Position numbers and translations under genes: made by a program
Part shown: positions 33,382 through 42,066 of the stretch, in pieces
Layout of the letters: each line of letters opens with the position of its first letter
Numbering within the stretch: the stretch's first letter is position 1
The notes under the pieces: model-generated
Databases searched by the model: none
What the model saw: only the letters and a program-made list of their open reading frames with translations
What the model was told of the DNA's origin: nothing
Origin: Orlajensenia sp001423545
Lineage (GTDB): Bacteria > Actinomycetota > Actinomycetes > Actinomycetales > Microbacteriaceae
Direction: 5' to 3'
Assembly: GCA_001423545.1 (NCBI GenBank)
Contig: LMOK01000002.1
Coordinates: forward strand, 1,178,001-1,242,000
Length of the DNA: 64,000 nt

Positions 33382-33603
33382 ATGCGCAGATTTCTCACCC
33401 TGCTGCTCGTCGCCGCAGTCCTCGCCGTCGGCTATGTCTACGGTTCGAGGGCAGGCAAGGGCCCGTACCGCGATGTGATGGCGTCGCTCGACGCGCTGTG
33501 GAACGACCCGCGCGTCAAGAAGGCACGCAAGCACGCCCTGAAGGACGCCCAGAACGCGGCCAAGGCCGCCGAGAAGAAGATCGCGAAAGCGGCAAAGGGA
33601 TAG
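33382..33603 (+). CDS. small YtxH-like membrane protein
   Basis: A 73-residue protein with one N-terminal membrane segment (MRRFLTLLLVAAVLAVGYVYG) and a Lys/Ala-rich amphipathic tail (KKARKHALKDAQNAAKAAEK KIAKAAKG). This build is like YtxH and other small envelope-stress proteins. Translation starts at ATG 33382. It lies 5 bases upstream of an Ala-rich membrane protein gene and is surely co-transcribed with it. Function unknown. Confidence 0.8.
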   Translation: MRRFLTLLLVAAVLAVGYVYGSRAGKGPYRDVMASLDALWNDPRVKKARKHALKDAQNAAKAAEKKIAKAAKG

Positions 33604-33608
33604 AACCG

Positions 33609-34085
33609 ATGGCAGAGAACACCACGAACACGTCGGACGGCGCATTCGACGACGCCCGCGAGAACCTGGCCTCGGCGGCGGACAGTGCCGCTGACGCTGC
33701 CAAGTCGGCCGCCTCGAGCGCGAAGAAGACGGCGACGGATGCAGCAGGCAAGGCTCAGAAGGCCGCATCCGAGGCTGCGGCCGGCGCCAGGAAGAGCGCC
33801 GAGACCGTCGTGGATGACGTGAAGGTCTCGGCAGCCAACGTAGGCAACGAAGCGAGCGGCGCCACCGCGGACATCGTCGGATCCGTCTCGGATGCGGCAG
33901 AAGACGTCGTCACGCGCATCAAGCAGGCCGGTGCCGACGTCGCCGACACGGTGTCGGCGTCCACGGCGCGCATCGTCGACGAGACGAGCGAACAGTACCG
34001 CCGCAACCCCGCCGTCGTCATCGCCATCGGCGTCGTCGCGGTGGTCGGCTTCGTCGCCATCATCCGCGCGATCTCGAAGCGCTGA
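33609..34085 (+). CDS. alanine-rich helical protein with C-terminal membrane anchor
   Basis: ATG 33609 (MAENTTNTSDGAFDDAREN) opens 158 residues. The middle 110 residues are Ala/Ser/Lys/Asp repeats (SAADAAKSAASSAKKTATDA) predicting a long amphipathic helix, similar to LEA- or apolipoprotein-like stress proteins. The C terminus has a membrane helix (AVVIAIGVVAVVGFVAIIRA). Paired with the YtxH-like gene just upstream. A role in envelope stress or hydration is plausible, from composition only. Confidence 0.8.
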   Translation: MAENTTNTSDGAFDDARENLASAADSAADAAKSAASSAKKTATDAAGKAQKAASEAAAGARKSAETVVDDVKVSAANVGNEASGATADIVGSVSDAAEDVVTRIKQAGADVADTVSASTARIVDETSEQYRRNPAVVIAIGVVAVVGFVAIIRAISKR

Positions 34086-34101
34086 CTACGCATCACCGGT
34101 G

Positions 34102-34138
34102 AAGCCGGTCCTTCCCGACGGGGAGGGCCGGCTTTCGG
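34102..34138 (+). terminator. intrinsic terminator
   Basis: AAGCCGGTCCTTCCC pairs with GGGGAGGGCCGGCTT (34120-34134) with a 3-base loop, followed by TTTCGGTGTTTT. It lies 17 bases after the alanine-rich protein gene. Confidence 0.75.
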
Positions 34139-34152
34139 TGTTTTCCGAGCTA

Positions 34153-34530
34153 TCAGCCGCCGACGGCCTGCGCGCAGGCGATGCAGAGTGAGGCCTCTGG
34201 GCGAGCCCGCAGCCTGTCGATGGGGATCGACTCCCCGCAGCGCACGCAGGTTCCGTAGCTGCCGCCGGCGAGTCGCTCGAGGGCGGCATCCACCTGGACC
34301 AGGTCGTCGTCGACGGCCAACTGGGTACCCGCCAGTCGAGACCACTCCGATGACATCGTCGGGCCCTCGGGGTCGTGTTCGTCGTCGGCCATGCCGTCGC
34401 TGCGTGATTCGCGCACGTCGGCGAGCGAGCCGTCGAGCCGCGATCGCTGGGCGGCCACGTCAGCCCGGCGTGCCAGCAGCACGCCCTCGAACTCGGCGAC
34501 CTGGGTGGCGTTCAGCGTGCGACGATGCAT
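34153..34530 (-). CDS. DksA/TraR C4-type zinc finger protein
   Basis: A 125-residue protein with a helical N-terminal half and the zinc finger YGTCVRCGESIPIDRLRARP followed by CIACA near the C terminus, giving the C-x2-C...C-x2-C pattern of the DksA/TraR family. Members bind the RNA polymerase secondary channel or act in stress response. In actinobacteria these short forms are of uncertain function. ATG 34530 (MHRRTLNATQVAEFEGVLLA) is the natural start. Same strand as the phosphatase gene upstream. Confidence 0.88.
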   Translation of the reverse strand: MHRRTLNATQVAEFEGVLLARRADVAAQRSRLDGSLADVRESRSDGMADDEHDPEGPTMSSEWSRLAGTQLAVDDDLVQVDAALERLAGGSYGTCVRCGESIPIDRLRARPEASLCIACAQAVGG

Positions 34531-34560
34531 CCGCTGATGTTACGCGCCCTGCGGCCGAGA

Positions 34561-35373
34561 TCAGCGCAGCGCGCTGACGACGGCGTCGTGCAGGAGCCCG
34601 TTCGTGGCGAGCGAGCTGCCGTGGGCCAGCTCCGCATCGCCGGTCACGCTGGTGAGGCGGCCGCCGGCCTCCTCGACGATGGGCACGAGCGCCGCCACGT
34701 CGTACGGCTTCACGTCGAACTCGGCGACGACGTCGACGAGGCCCTCCGCCAGCAGCGTGTACGACCACAGGTCGCCGTAGGCGCGGTCGCGCCAGACGGT
34801 CTCGGCGAGACCGAGGAGACGGTCGAGGTAGCCCGCGTCGCGCCACTGGGCGATGCTCTGGAAGCTCAGCGACGCGTCGGCGAGCTCGCGCACGCCCGAG
34901 ACCGCGATGCGGCGGGCGCCTCCGTCGGCAGCGGCATCCGCGGTCCACGCCCCGGCGCCCCGAGAGCCCCACCAGCGGCGTCCGAGCGCCGGACTGGATG
35001 CGACACCCACCACGGGCACGCCATCGATCGTGAGGGCGATCAGAGTGCCCCACACGGGGACGCCGCGGAGGAAGTTCGCCGTGCCGTCGATGGGGTCGAT
35101 GATCCACTGGCGGTTCGAGTCGCCCTCGACGCCGTACTCCTCGCCGAAGATGCCGTCGCCGGGTCGGGCTGCAGCGATGCGCTCGCGGATGGCCCGCTCG
35201 ACGGCTTGGTCGGCATCCGTCACCGGGGTGCGATCGGGCTTGGTCTCGATCACGAGATCGGTGGCCCGGAACCGGTCGAGCGCGATCGCGTCGGCTGCAT
35301 CGGCGATCTCGAGGGCGAGCGCCAGATCGGCGGAGTGGTCGAGGGGAACGGATGCAGCGGATTCGGCGGTCAC
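34561..35373 (-). CDS. hisN: inositol monophosphatase family / histidinol-phosphatase
   Basis: GTG 35373 (VTAESAASVPLDHSADLALA) is chosen; upstream codons look non-coding. The protein has 270 residues. It carries the Li+-sensitive, Mg2+-dependent phosphatase motifs: GEEYG (metal ligand Glu), WIIDPIDGTANF (the DP-x-DGT core), and DLWSYTLLAEG...DVKPYDVAAL (final metal ligand Asp). The closest actinobacterial relatives are histidinol-phosphatases of the HisN type, completing histidine synthesis, but general IMPase activity cannot be excluded. No other his gene is near. Symbol given on family resemblance. Confidence 0.85.
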   Translation of the reverse strand: MTAESAASVPLDHSADLALALEIADAADAIALDRFRATDLVIETKPDRTPVTDADQAVERAIRERIAAARPGDGIFGEEYGVEGDSNRQWIIDPIDGTANFLRGVPVWGTLIALTIDGVPVVGVASSPALGRRWWGSRGAGAWTADAAADGGARRIAVSGVRELADASLSFQSIAQWRDAGYLDRLLGLAETVWRDRAYGDLWSYTLLAEGLVDVVAEFDVKPYDVAALVPIVEEAGGRLTSVTGDAELAHGSSLATNGLLHDAVVSALR

Positions 35374-35509
35374 GTCAGCCAGCCTAGCGAGGCGGGGGAT
35401 GCGGCATCCGTCGTCCGAGGCAGTCGTGAGGCTGCCTCGATTGGCGTTCACCGTCGATCGGATGCTAGAGTCATCACTCGGTTCGGGAAGCAATTTTCGA
35501 GCCGATCTC

Positions 35510-35582
35510 GCACCTCTAGCTCAATCGGCAGAGCAACTGACTCTTAATCAGTGGGTTCTCGGTTCAAGTCCGAGGGGGTGCA
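35510..35582 (+). tRNA. tRNA-Lys (CTT)
   Basis: A 73-nt cloverleaf: acceptor GCACCTC/GGGGTGC (one G-U pair), D-arm AGCTCAATCGGCAGAGC, anticodon arm ACTGA-CTCTTAA-TCAGT with anticodon CTT at 35543-35545, T-arm CTCGG-TTCAAGT-CCGAG, and discriminator A. CCA is not encoded. Confidence 0.97.
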
Positions 35583-35584
35583 CG

Positions 35585-35621
35585 AAAAGCCTCGAACCTC
35601 TCGCCAGGTTCGGGGCTTTTT
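35585..35621. terminator. bidirectional terminator after tRNA-Lys
   Basis: AAAAGCCTCGAACCT pairs with AGGTTCGGGGCTTTT (one G-U) across a 6-base loop. Runs of A and T flank it on the two sides, so it serves both the tRNA and the convergent DUF4012 gene. Confidence 0.88.
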
Positions 35622-35638
35622 GCTTGCCCGGACAGGAT

Positions 35639-37423
35639 CTACCCGCAGTCGAGCTGGGACGTGGAGACCGACGTCGGGCTGACCACCGGCGTGACCTCGG
35701 CTGACAGCGTGCGGAGATCGTCGTCGGTGGTGACGACGTCGAAGTCGAGCTGTGCCGTCTTCCCGGGCGCGATCGTCGTGCCGACCCGGTTCACCGGATA
35801 GTCGCCATCCGTCGTGATGGTGGATGGGGCCGGCTGGCCGTTCATGGAGATTCCCACCATCGTCGAACCGGGTGGGGCGTACACGAGCGTGTCGACACGC
35901 ATGCTCCCGATATCCGTCGAAGCCCCTCCGCCCGTCACGGCGTCGGGAAGCGTCAGCGCCTGATCCGGCGTCACAGTATTCGCGAGCGAGACTCGGACCC
36001 GCACGTGGCGCTTGCCGTCGGCGGTGCACACCGCCTGTGCCAGGTCCACACCCTGCGTCATGAAACGCTGCATCCTGCCCGGTGTGGAATCGATGAAGTA
36101 GACGCCGAACGCATCCGTCGTCGTGGTGCTCGCCGGCGGCTCACCCTCGAAGGGCGATCCTTTCAGGAGGGCCTGCTCGCCGGCATCCGTTCCCCACAGG
36201 CGGATGCGCTGCTCGTCGCCGGAACGACTGACCGCCGCGGTGAGGGAAGCCATGTCGACATCCCCGGAGGCGATCCGCGCGAACGCCGTCGCCACGACGG
36301 ACTGGCTGATGGCATCGACCATCTCCGGTGGGAAGGTCGCGTACAGGTCGCCCAGAAGCATCGACACGGCGTTGCCGGTCTCGAGCTTCGACCCGTCGGG
36401 AAGGTCGATCGGACCCGTCGCGGCCATGATGTAGGACAGAGCGACAGTGTCCACTGCGATGACTCCGTCCACTCCGACGCCGGTCCGTTGCTTCCACATC
36501 TCGTGTGCGATCTTCGAACTCAGGTCGAACCGCGGTGTTCTCGTCAGGCTCTGCACGCGGGTCCCGAGGCCCTCCGGGTAGGTCTCCTGGGATCCCGGCG
36601 GCATCCCGACGACAGGTCCCGGAAACGCCGGGAAGGCCTCCGCGGACGCCGACGACTGGCGCGTGATGGTGAGTGCTCCGTTGTCGGCGTGCACCTCGGC
36701 GATGGAGTCGATGGTGCCACCGCCCGGCATCACCTCTCCACTGTTCTGGAAGAGCAGCAGGTAGTTCCGAGGCCCTTCGCCGCCGAGTACTGCCGGCAGC
36801 ACCTTGAGTCCGTTGTCGGCACTGACGATGGACGGTCGGAGGGTGGCGATCTCACCGGCAAGCCGGTCGATTCCGGCCGCGACCTGGGGAAGGAGGGCCG
36901 CCCGGTCGACGAGGCTCAGTCGCGCCCCACTCAGGTCGGCAACCTGCAGAGCACGGGACACCGTCGTCGAGAGGGTCCTGACCGCTGCGAGGTCGATCCG
37001 TCCGTCGACGGGCCGGATGGCGTCGACTCCGACGTCCGCCATCGGGATGACGACCTCGCTGGTCAGACGATCGGCCTCCTCCGCCGCGACTCGCACCGCA
37101 GCGAGGTTCTCGCCGACCCACGGCATCCTCTCGACCATCGTCCAGGCGCGGCCCTGGGTGGCCGCCCGGGCACGTGCCGTATGCGTGCGCATCTCCTTGC
37201 CCGCTGCTGCTGCGGCCGCCGCATCGCCGGAGGTCGCCGCCTTCTGTGCGGCTGCCGCATAGGGGATCGCCCTCTCGAGTTCGTCCCTCGCCTGCAGGAC
37301 CGAAGGCGTGACCGTGACCGCGAGCCAGGCCAGCCCGACGAGCACAGCGGCCAGGCTCAAGGGCAGCCAGAATCGCGCACTCCGCAGCAGCGGTCTGCGC
37401 ACTCGTCGGGTCCGAGCACTCAT
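35639..37423 (-). CDS. DUF4012 membrane-anchored surface protein
   Basis: A 594-residue protein with a basic N terminus, one TM segment (FWLPLSLAAVLVGLAWLAVTV) and a large outside region. The central YLLLFQNSGEVMPGGGTID and the DYPVNRVGTTIAPG-type C-terminal beta domain are characteristic of the DUF4012 family of actinobacterial exported proteins, often next to polysaccharide or cell-wall genes. Function unknown. Divergent from a secreted amidase-type gene, about 197 bases between starts. Confidence 0.88.
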   Translation of the reverse strand: MSARTRRVRRPLLRSARFWLPLSLAAVLVGLAWLAVTVTPSVLQARDELERAIPYAAAAQKAATSGDAAAAAAAGKEMRTHTARARAATQGRAWTMVERMPWVGENLAAVRVAAEEADRLTSEVVIPMADVGVDAIRPVDGRIDLAAVRTLSTTVSRALQVADLSGARLSLVDRAALLPQVAAGIDRLAGEIATLRPSIVSADNGLKVLPAVLGGEGPRNYLLLFQNSGEVMPGGGTIDSIAEVHADNGALTITRQSSASAEAFPAFPGPVVGMPPGSQETYPEGLGTRVQSLTRTPRFDLSSKIAHEMWKQRTGVGVDGVIAVDTVALSYIMAATGPIDLPDGSKLETGNAVSMLLGDLYATFPPEMVDAISQSVVATAFARIASGDVDMASLTAAVSRSGDEQRIRLWGTDAGEQALLKGSPFEGEPPASTTTTDAFGVYFIDSTPGRMQRFMTQGVDLAQAVCTADGKRHVRVRVSLANTVTPDQALTLPDAVTGGGASTDIGSMRVDTLVYAPPGSTMVGISMNGQPAPSTITTDGDYPVNRVGTTIAPGKTAQLDFDVVTTDDDLRTLSAEVTPVVSPTSVSTSQLDCG

Positions 37424-37620
37424 AAGGCATCAACCTTAGACCTGTGATGAGGGAATCTCAGGTCGATGATGCGGAAACAACCTCTCCGACGCGGGTGCGA
37501 GCTCGATTCATCGCACCGCGATCTCGCTGAACGCCCGCTCCGTGACATCATCGGAGAGCAGGAAGACGAGCCGCAGATCCGCACCGACGGTCGGGTACGT
37601 TCGCAGGAGGGTGCGACTTC

Positions 37621-39474
37621 ATGACACTGCTCACCGGTCAGTCGGCCATCGTCTGTGCTCTGGCCATCGTCATCACCTTCGGTGGGGGTGCCACCCACGC
37701 GCACGCGGTCGCCGATATCCCGGCCGCCGCGGCTACGCCGGCGCCGCCTGAGGCCACGCCGGCTGAGACCCCGACTCCAACTGAGACGCCAGCGGCGACC
37801 GAGCCGTCGGTGCCCGCCGAGCCGCCGGTGCCCGCCGACACGACGGGACTCCGCGAGACCGCAGCGCCCGGTGAGATGGCGGCGCCCACGGAGACGCCTG
37901 CACCCTCGGCGGATCCCGATGACAGTGCTGTGGCCCCGGATCCTTCAGACGCCGCGATCGCGGCAGCCGCGCAGCGCGACGAAGCCACCGTCGTCATCGC
38001 GGCCAGGACGGGGAACGCCTCCTCCGCGACCATCGCCGCCCTCATCGCCGCCGTCGACTCGGTGACGGTCGCGCTCGACGGTGACGCCGACGATGGCACT
38101 CTCACCGCGCTCACGGCCGCGATGGGCCTCGCTCGGACTGCCGTCGAGAAGTCCGCGGACGTCTACACGGATGCGCGGGCGGCTCTCGCCGACCAGGGGA
38201 GCCTGATCGCAGCCGACCTGCCGACGGGGATCCTCGACGCCCAGAAGGCAACCGCTGCACCCCTCACCGCAGCCCTCGCAGAGCTGGCTGCTGACGACGC
38301 TGTCGCCGCCGCCGCAGCTCAGGTGATCGCGTGGTCGGCGAACGTCCGCGGGTACCGTCCCGCGAAGGCCACCGCCACGGGCTACGTCACCCAGATCACC
38401 ACTCTGCGGAAGACCAAGTCCTACGTGGCTGCGACCACCGCACGGGCCACCGAGGTGGTGAACAGCAAGACGGCACTCATCTCGGCATTGACAGCCCCGG
38501 TCCCGCAGACTGCCACGCTGAATGCCGCATCCGCCCGGGCGAAGGCTGCGGTCGCTGCGTGGCGGAAGAGCAACTCCGACCGTGCCTCCGCGTACACGAC
38601 GGCTCTCGCAGTGAAGGCCACCGGCGCTTCCACCTCCAGGAAATACGCCACGATCGTCAATGCCAGCTACGCGAAGCGATTGACGTCAGCGCTCGACGCG
38701 CTCACCGCCGGCCTGAACACCACGACCATCGCCCAGTTGGGCTCCCTGACCCAGGCCGTCCGGTCGGCGAACACCACGGTGACCTCAGCCGCATCCGCCC
38801 TCGCTTCGGCGAAGACCGTCTATGCGAACGGGATGAACGCTCTGCGGGTGTTCACGAAGGCGACAGCCGCCACACGATCGCCGCTGTCGAAGGCGAACGC
38901 CGCGTTGAAGAAGGCCATCACAGTGAAGGCGTCACCCGTCACGCTGAAGCGTCACATCACCAACGTGAGCTCGAGAGCCGCTGCGGCCAAGGTCTCGCAC
39001 ACCGAGGCGCCGATCCGTGCCGAGCTGAAGTGGGTCGCCGAGAATGCCTGGGCGCGCTCCTACACATGGGGGCACCCGTACATCTTCAATGAGGACTGCG
39101 CCAACTTCGCCTCCCATGCCCTCGAGGTGCGAGGCCTCGGCCCGCAGGTGCTGAACATCTCCTCCACCTCCCTCCGGAACCACCTCGTCGGGCGCGGGTT
39201 CCGGGAGGCCGCCGACAGCCCGGCCGCGAGGCGGAATGTGAAGCTCGGCGATGTCATCCAGTTCGACTGGCGGAACAACGGACGGTACTACGGCGACCGA
39301 GACCACACCGGCATCGTCACCCGCATCGACAGGAACGCGAACGGCACCATCACCATCCGGTACACCGCCCACACAGACCCGGGCAACGACCCGAAGGTGA
39401 ACCAGTCCATCGAAGCGTCACTCGCCGACTGGGGGCACGACCGGAACGGCGGGGTGTTCTTCCTCAGCATCTAG
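37621..39474 (+). CDS. secreted Amidase_6-type peptidase/amidase
   Basis: A 617-residue protein. ATG 37621 has AGGAGG 10 bases upstream and opens a signal peptide (MTLLTGQSAIVCALAIVITF, cleavage near AHA-VA). A Pro/Thr/Ala-rich linker (about 30-110) and an Ala-rich helical region (about 115-460) lead to the C-terminal catalytic domain. In it, NEDCANFASHAL carries Cys493, DHTGIVTRID carries His562, and VIQFDW and ADWGHDRN are typical of the putative amidase domain PF12671. Family members are thought to hydrolyse amide bonds in the cell envelope. Activity is inferred; its stop shares the sequence CTAG with that of the convergent ClC gene. Confidence 0.85.
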   Translation: MTLLTGQSAIVCALAIVITFGGGATHAHAVADIPAAAATPAPPEATPAETPTPTETPAATEPSVPAEPPVPADTTGLRETAAPGEMAAPTETPAPSADPDDSAVAPDPSDAAIAAAAQRDEATVVIAARTGNASSATIAALIAAVDSVTVALDGDADDGTLTALTAAMGLARTAVEKSADVYTDARAALADQGSLIAADLPTGILDAQKATAAPLTAALAELAADDAVAAAAAQVIAWSANVRGYRPAKATATGYVTQITTLRKTKSYVAATTARATEVVNSKTALISALTAPVPQTATLNAASARAKAAVAAWRKSNSDRASAYTTALAVKATGASTSRKYATIVNASYAKRLTSALDALTAGLNTTTIAQLGSLTQAVRSANTTVTSAASALASAKTVYANGMNALRVFTKATAATRSPLSKANAALKKAITVKASPVTLKRHITNVSSRAAAAKVSHTEAPIRAELKWVAENAWARSYTWGHPYIFNEDCANFASHALEVRGLGPQVLNISSTSLRNHLVGRGFREAADSPAARRNVKLGDVIQFDWRNNGRYYGDRDHTGIVTRIDRNANGTITIRYTAHTDPGNDPKVNQSIEASLADWGHDRNGGVFFLSI

Positions 39475-40769
39475 CCGCCGAGTAGACCGGGTCGGGTCGG
39501 CTCTGCAGTGGACGCCGGTTCCTGGGACAGGATCCGCAGCTCAGGCACGCCCGTCACCAGGAGCCACGTGGGAAGGACGATGACGCACAGGATCGGCAGC
39601 AGGGTGGTGTCTCCCGTCAGGGCGATCCCGAGGAACAGGGCGATCCAGCCGTCGCGGGTGACGACGAGGACGATGCCGAGGACACCGCAGGCGATGGCGA
39701 GCCCGATCGGCATGCTCGGGATCACGGAGTGGAAGAAGAGCCCGAGCGCCACTCCGATGAACACCGCCGGGAAGACCCGGCCGCCCCGGAAGCCGGCGGC
39801 GGCCGCGATCAACAGCGCGACGAGCTTGATGACCGTGAACAGGGCCAGAGTGCCCGCGGAGTAGTCCTCGGGGTTGTCGATGATCTGACCGGCCTGCTCC
39901 AGCCCCTTGAACATCGTCAGCGGTCCGCCGATGATCGCCAGAACGCCGAGGACGGCGCCGCCGAGGGTGGTGAAGAGCACGGGATTCCGCAGGGCGTGGA
40001 ACGCCCGGTGGATGAGCGGGAAGGCATAGACGGCGAGGATTCCGAGCACCGCCGAGACGACGGCGACCAGGGTGCCGGTCGCGAGGTCGATCGCTTCCGG
40101 AGTGCCGAACGGGGCAACGGTGAACGCCATGGGCGGCGTGCCCAGCACGTGCATCGTGAGAGCTCCGGCGCCGGCTGCAGCGACCGGGAGGAAGAGTCGA
40201 TCCCAGAGCGAGCCGCCGGACTTCAGGGCCGCGACGATCCCCGTGAAGACGAGGGCTGCCGCGACCGGGGTGCCGAACAGTGCGCCGATCGTCGCCGCCG
40301 ACGCGAGCAGCGCCACGAGCGGGGTCGGCACAGCCGTCGCGAATCGCGCCATGGCCGTGACGGCCACGGCCGTGTTGATGGCGATGATCGGATTCTCGGG
40401 CCCCAGGCTCACCCCGCCGGCCAGCGAGATGGTGACTGCGAGAGCAAGTCCCGGCAGGACGCGCAGCGGGAGCGGTGGCGCAGACAATTCGGTGGTGGCG
40501 GAGTCCGGTCCGGCGTGGCCGGGCATCAGCCACACGACCAGGCCGACGGCGGCGCCCGTGAGGGTGAGGACACCGAAGGTCCACCACGGTGTGTAGGGCT
40601 CAAGCCCGAGCGCATCGGGCCACGCGGTCCAGATCTGATCCGCGAGCAATCCCGAGATCTGATTGAGGAGCCACAGGATGAGGGCCGAGACCACGCCGAT
40701 GACGAGTGCGGGAATCGCGAGGACGGCGAGCGTCCGAGCTCCCGGCGGTGTGTTGGAAGGTATGGACAC
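39471..40769 (-). CDS. ClC-family ion channel/antiporter
   Basis: GTG 40769, preceded by GAGGAG, starts a 432-residue membrane protein with about 10-12 helices. GGVSLGPENPIIAIN is the ClC GxEGP-like block in the YfeO-type variant (GPENP instead of GREGP). FRGGRVFPAVFIGVALGLFFH matches the second ClC hallmark GGxFxP. ClC proteins move Cl- or related anions as channels or H+ antiporters. The altered motif suggests a divergent member of uncertain ion selectivity. Its TAG overlaps the stop of the convergent amidase gene. Confidence 0.85.
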   Translation of the reverse strand: MSIPSNTPPGARTLAVLAIPALVIGVVSALILWLLNQISGLLADQIWTAWPDALGLEPYTPWWTFGVLTLTGAAVGLVVWLMPGHAGPDSATTELSAPPLPLRVLPGLALAVTISLAGGVSLGPENPIIAINTAVAVTAMARFATAVPTPLVALLASAATIGALFGTPVAAALVFTGIVAALKSGGSLWDRLFLPVAAAGAGALTMHVLGTPPMAFTVAPFGTPEAIDLATGTLVAVVSAVLGILAVYAFPLIHRAFHALRNPVLFTTLGGAVLGVLAIIGGPLTMFKGLEQAGQIIDNPEDYSAGTLALFTVIKLVALLIAAAAGFRGGRVFPAVFIGVALGLFFHSVIPSMPIGLAIACGVLGIVLVVTRDGWIALFLGIALTGDTTLLPILCVIVLPTWLLVTGVPELRILSQEPASTAEPTRPGLLGG

Positions 40770-40932
40770 CGATCTCCTCTAGTCGCACCGCACGGCCGAT
40801 TCGGACGTTAGGCCCCGGGGGAAGCCACTGTCAAGCGTCCGCCTCTGATGAGGGGCGCTCTCTCGCGCTCGGGCGCCCCGACGCGCCCATCCTCGTCTTT
40901 GTCGGCCCGGCCGAGTCGTGGAGGATGGGCAC

Positions 40933-41160
40933 ATGATCGAACCTGGGCTCTATCGCCATTTCAAGGGCGGCCTGTACACCGTCGTCGGTGAGGCCACCGA
41001 CTCCGAGACCGAGCAGCCTGTCGTGGTCTACAGCTCGGCCGACGGACGCCTGTGGGTGCGGCCCGCAGCCATGTGGAGCGAGCGGGTCGAACACGATGGG
41101 GCGACCCTGACGCGCTTCACTCCCGTCGCGGATCAGAGGTCGGGAGGGACCGGCGGCTGA
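40933..41160 (+). CDS. DUF1653 protein
   Basis: ATG 40933 (MIEPGLYRHFKGGLYTVVGE), with GGAGG upstream, gives 75 residues. The motif G-x-Y-x-H-(F/Y)-K-G-x-x-Y-x-V, then V-V-Y and W-V-R-P-x-x-M-W, is the DUF1653 signature. It is a small beta-rich cytoplasmic family of unknown role, sometimes fused to phosphatase or nucleotide-processing domains. Confidence 0.9.
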   Translation: MIEPGLYRHFKGGLYTVVGEATDSETEQPVVVYSSADGRLWVRPAAMWSERVEHDGATLTRFTPVADQRSGGTGG

Positions 41161-41259
41161 AGAGATACCGAATGTTCACCATTCCCGACTTCCCTCGCCC
41201 CCCGGTCGGGGGCATACTCGATCCACACGGGTCGGGGGATCCGCGGAACGGGGGAGACG

Positions 41260-41343
41260 ATGGCGACTCAGATCGATCTGGCAATCCTGATCGCAGAGCA
41301 GTTGGCAGCTGTCGCCGCGGCGGACGCAGAGCTCGGCGACTGA
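41260..41343 (+). CDS. possible 27-residue small protein
   Basis: ATG 41260 follows GGGGGAG at good spacing and opens MATQIDLAILIAEQLAAVAA plus an acidic end, to TGA 41341. The peptide would be a short amphipathic or membrane-edge helix. It lies alone between the DUF1653 gene and a convergent TetR gene. Ribosome-binding-site quality is the main support; no family recognised. Confidence 0.35.
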   Translation: MATQIDLAILIAEQLAAVAAADAELGD

Positions 41344-41387
41344 CCACGGCCGCGTCTCGGCCCGGCCTCGTCTGAGCCCGGCCATTC

Positions 41388-41945
41388 CTAGGCCGACGGC
41401 GTCCCGGGCGTGGGTGTGAGCCGGCCGATGACAGCGAGCAGGGCGTCGAGGTCCGTCGGGACGGCGACGGATGCGTCGAGCCCGACGTCGGCGATGGCCG
41501 AGTTGTAGTACAGCCCGTCGCTCACCAGCATGATGAGCTGCGCGACGGCCGGGTCGCCCACGGCGTCCTCGATGGCCTCCAGCCAGCCCGCGTTCACTGC
41601 GGCGATCGCAGCCTTCGCGCCCTCGTGCCGGCCCTGGGCCAGCCGGTAGGCGCCGATCATCGAGCGGTCGAGCGGGGAGCCGGTGTCGACGGAGTTGCGG
41701 ATGAGGTGATCGACGGCTCCCGACGTCGCCGTGCGGATCTGCTCGGCATCGAGAGCGGCCAGGTCACGCAGGCGGTCGAGGAGACCGGTGGCGAGAGCGT
41801 CCTTCGAGGCGAAGTGGTAGAGCAGGCCGCCTTTGGAGACTCCGGCCGACGCCGACACCGCATCGAGGGTGGCTGCACGTTCTCCGCCGTCGATCAGCAG
41901 GTCCTGGAAGGCATCGAGGATGCGGTCTCGGGTCGTCGGGGGCAT
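41388..41945 (-). CDS. TetR-family repressor of the divergent MFS gene
   Basis: A 185-residue regulator. The helix-turn-helix ATLDAVSASAGVSKGGLLYHF lies at about residues 25-45, then a ligand-binding helical domain. It is divergent from an MFS drug exporter with a palindromic operator between them (42007-42026), the standard arrangement. ATG 41945 (MPPTTRDRILDAFQDLL) is the natural start. Confidence 0.9.
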   Translation of the reverse strand: MPPTTRDRILDAFQDLLIDGGERAATLDAVSASAGVSKGGLLYHFASKDALATGLLDRLRDLAALDAEQIRTATSGAVDHLIRNSVDTGSPLDRSMIGAYRLAQGRHEGAKAAIAAVNAGWLEAIEDAVGDPAVAQLIMLVSDGLYYNSAIADVGLDASVAVPTDLDALLAVIGRLTPTPGTPSA

Positions 41946-41997
41946 GGCGCAATCTTAACGATCGTCGCCGTCCGGCCGGGGAGACCAGCCGAGCGGA

Positions 41998-42028
41998 TTG
42001 GAGAACTGTACCGGGTAGACGGTACACT
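41998..42028 (+). promoter_or_regulatory. promoter and TetR operator of the MFS gene
   Basis: TGTACCGggtagaCGGTACA (42007-42026) is a palindrome with 7-bp arms. It lies between a -35-like TTGGAG (41998-42003) and overlaps a -10-like TACACT (42023-42028), so a bound repressor would block RNA polymerase at this promoter for the gene at 42067. Confidence 0.7.
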
Positions 42029-42066
42029 AGATTTACGTCCACGATCCGAGAACTCCGAGTACAGCC

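Noticed and set aside
35510..35582. tRNA-Lys as integration site of a mobile element
   Set aside because: No integrase gene and no direct repeat of the tRNA 3' end was seen in the window; the flanking genes have chromosomal codon usage.
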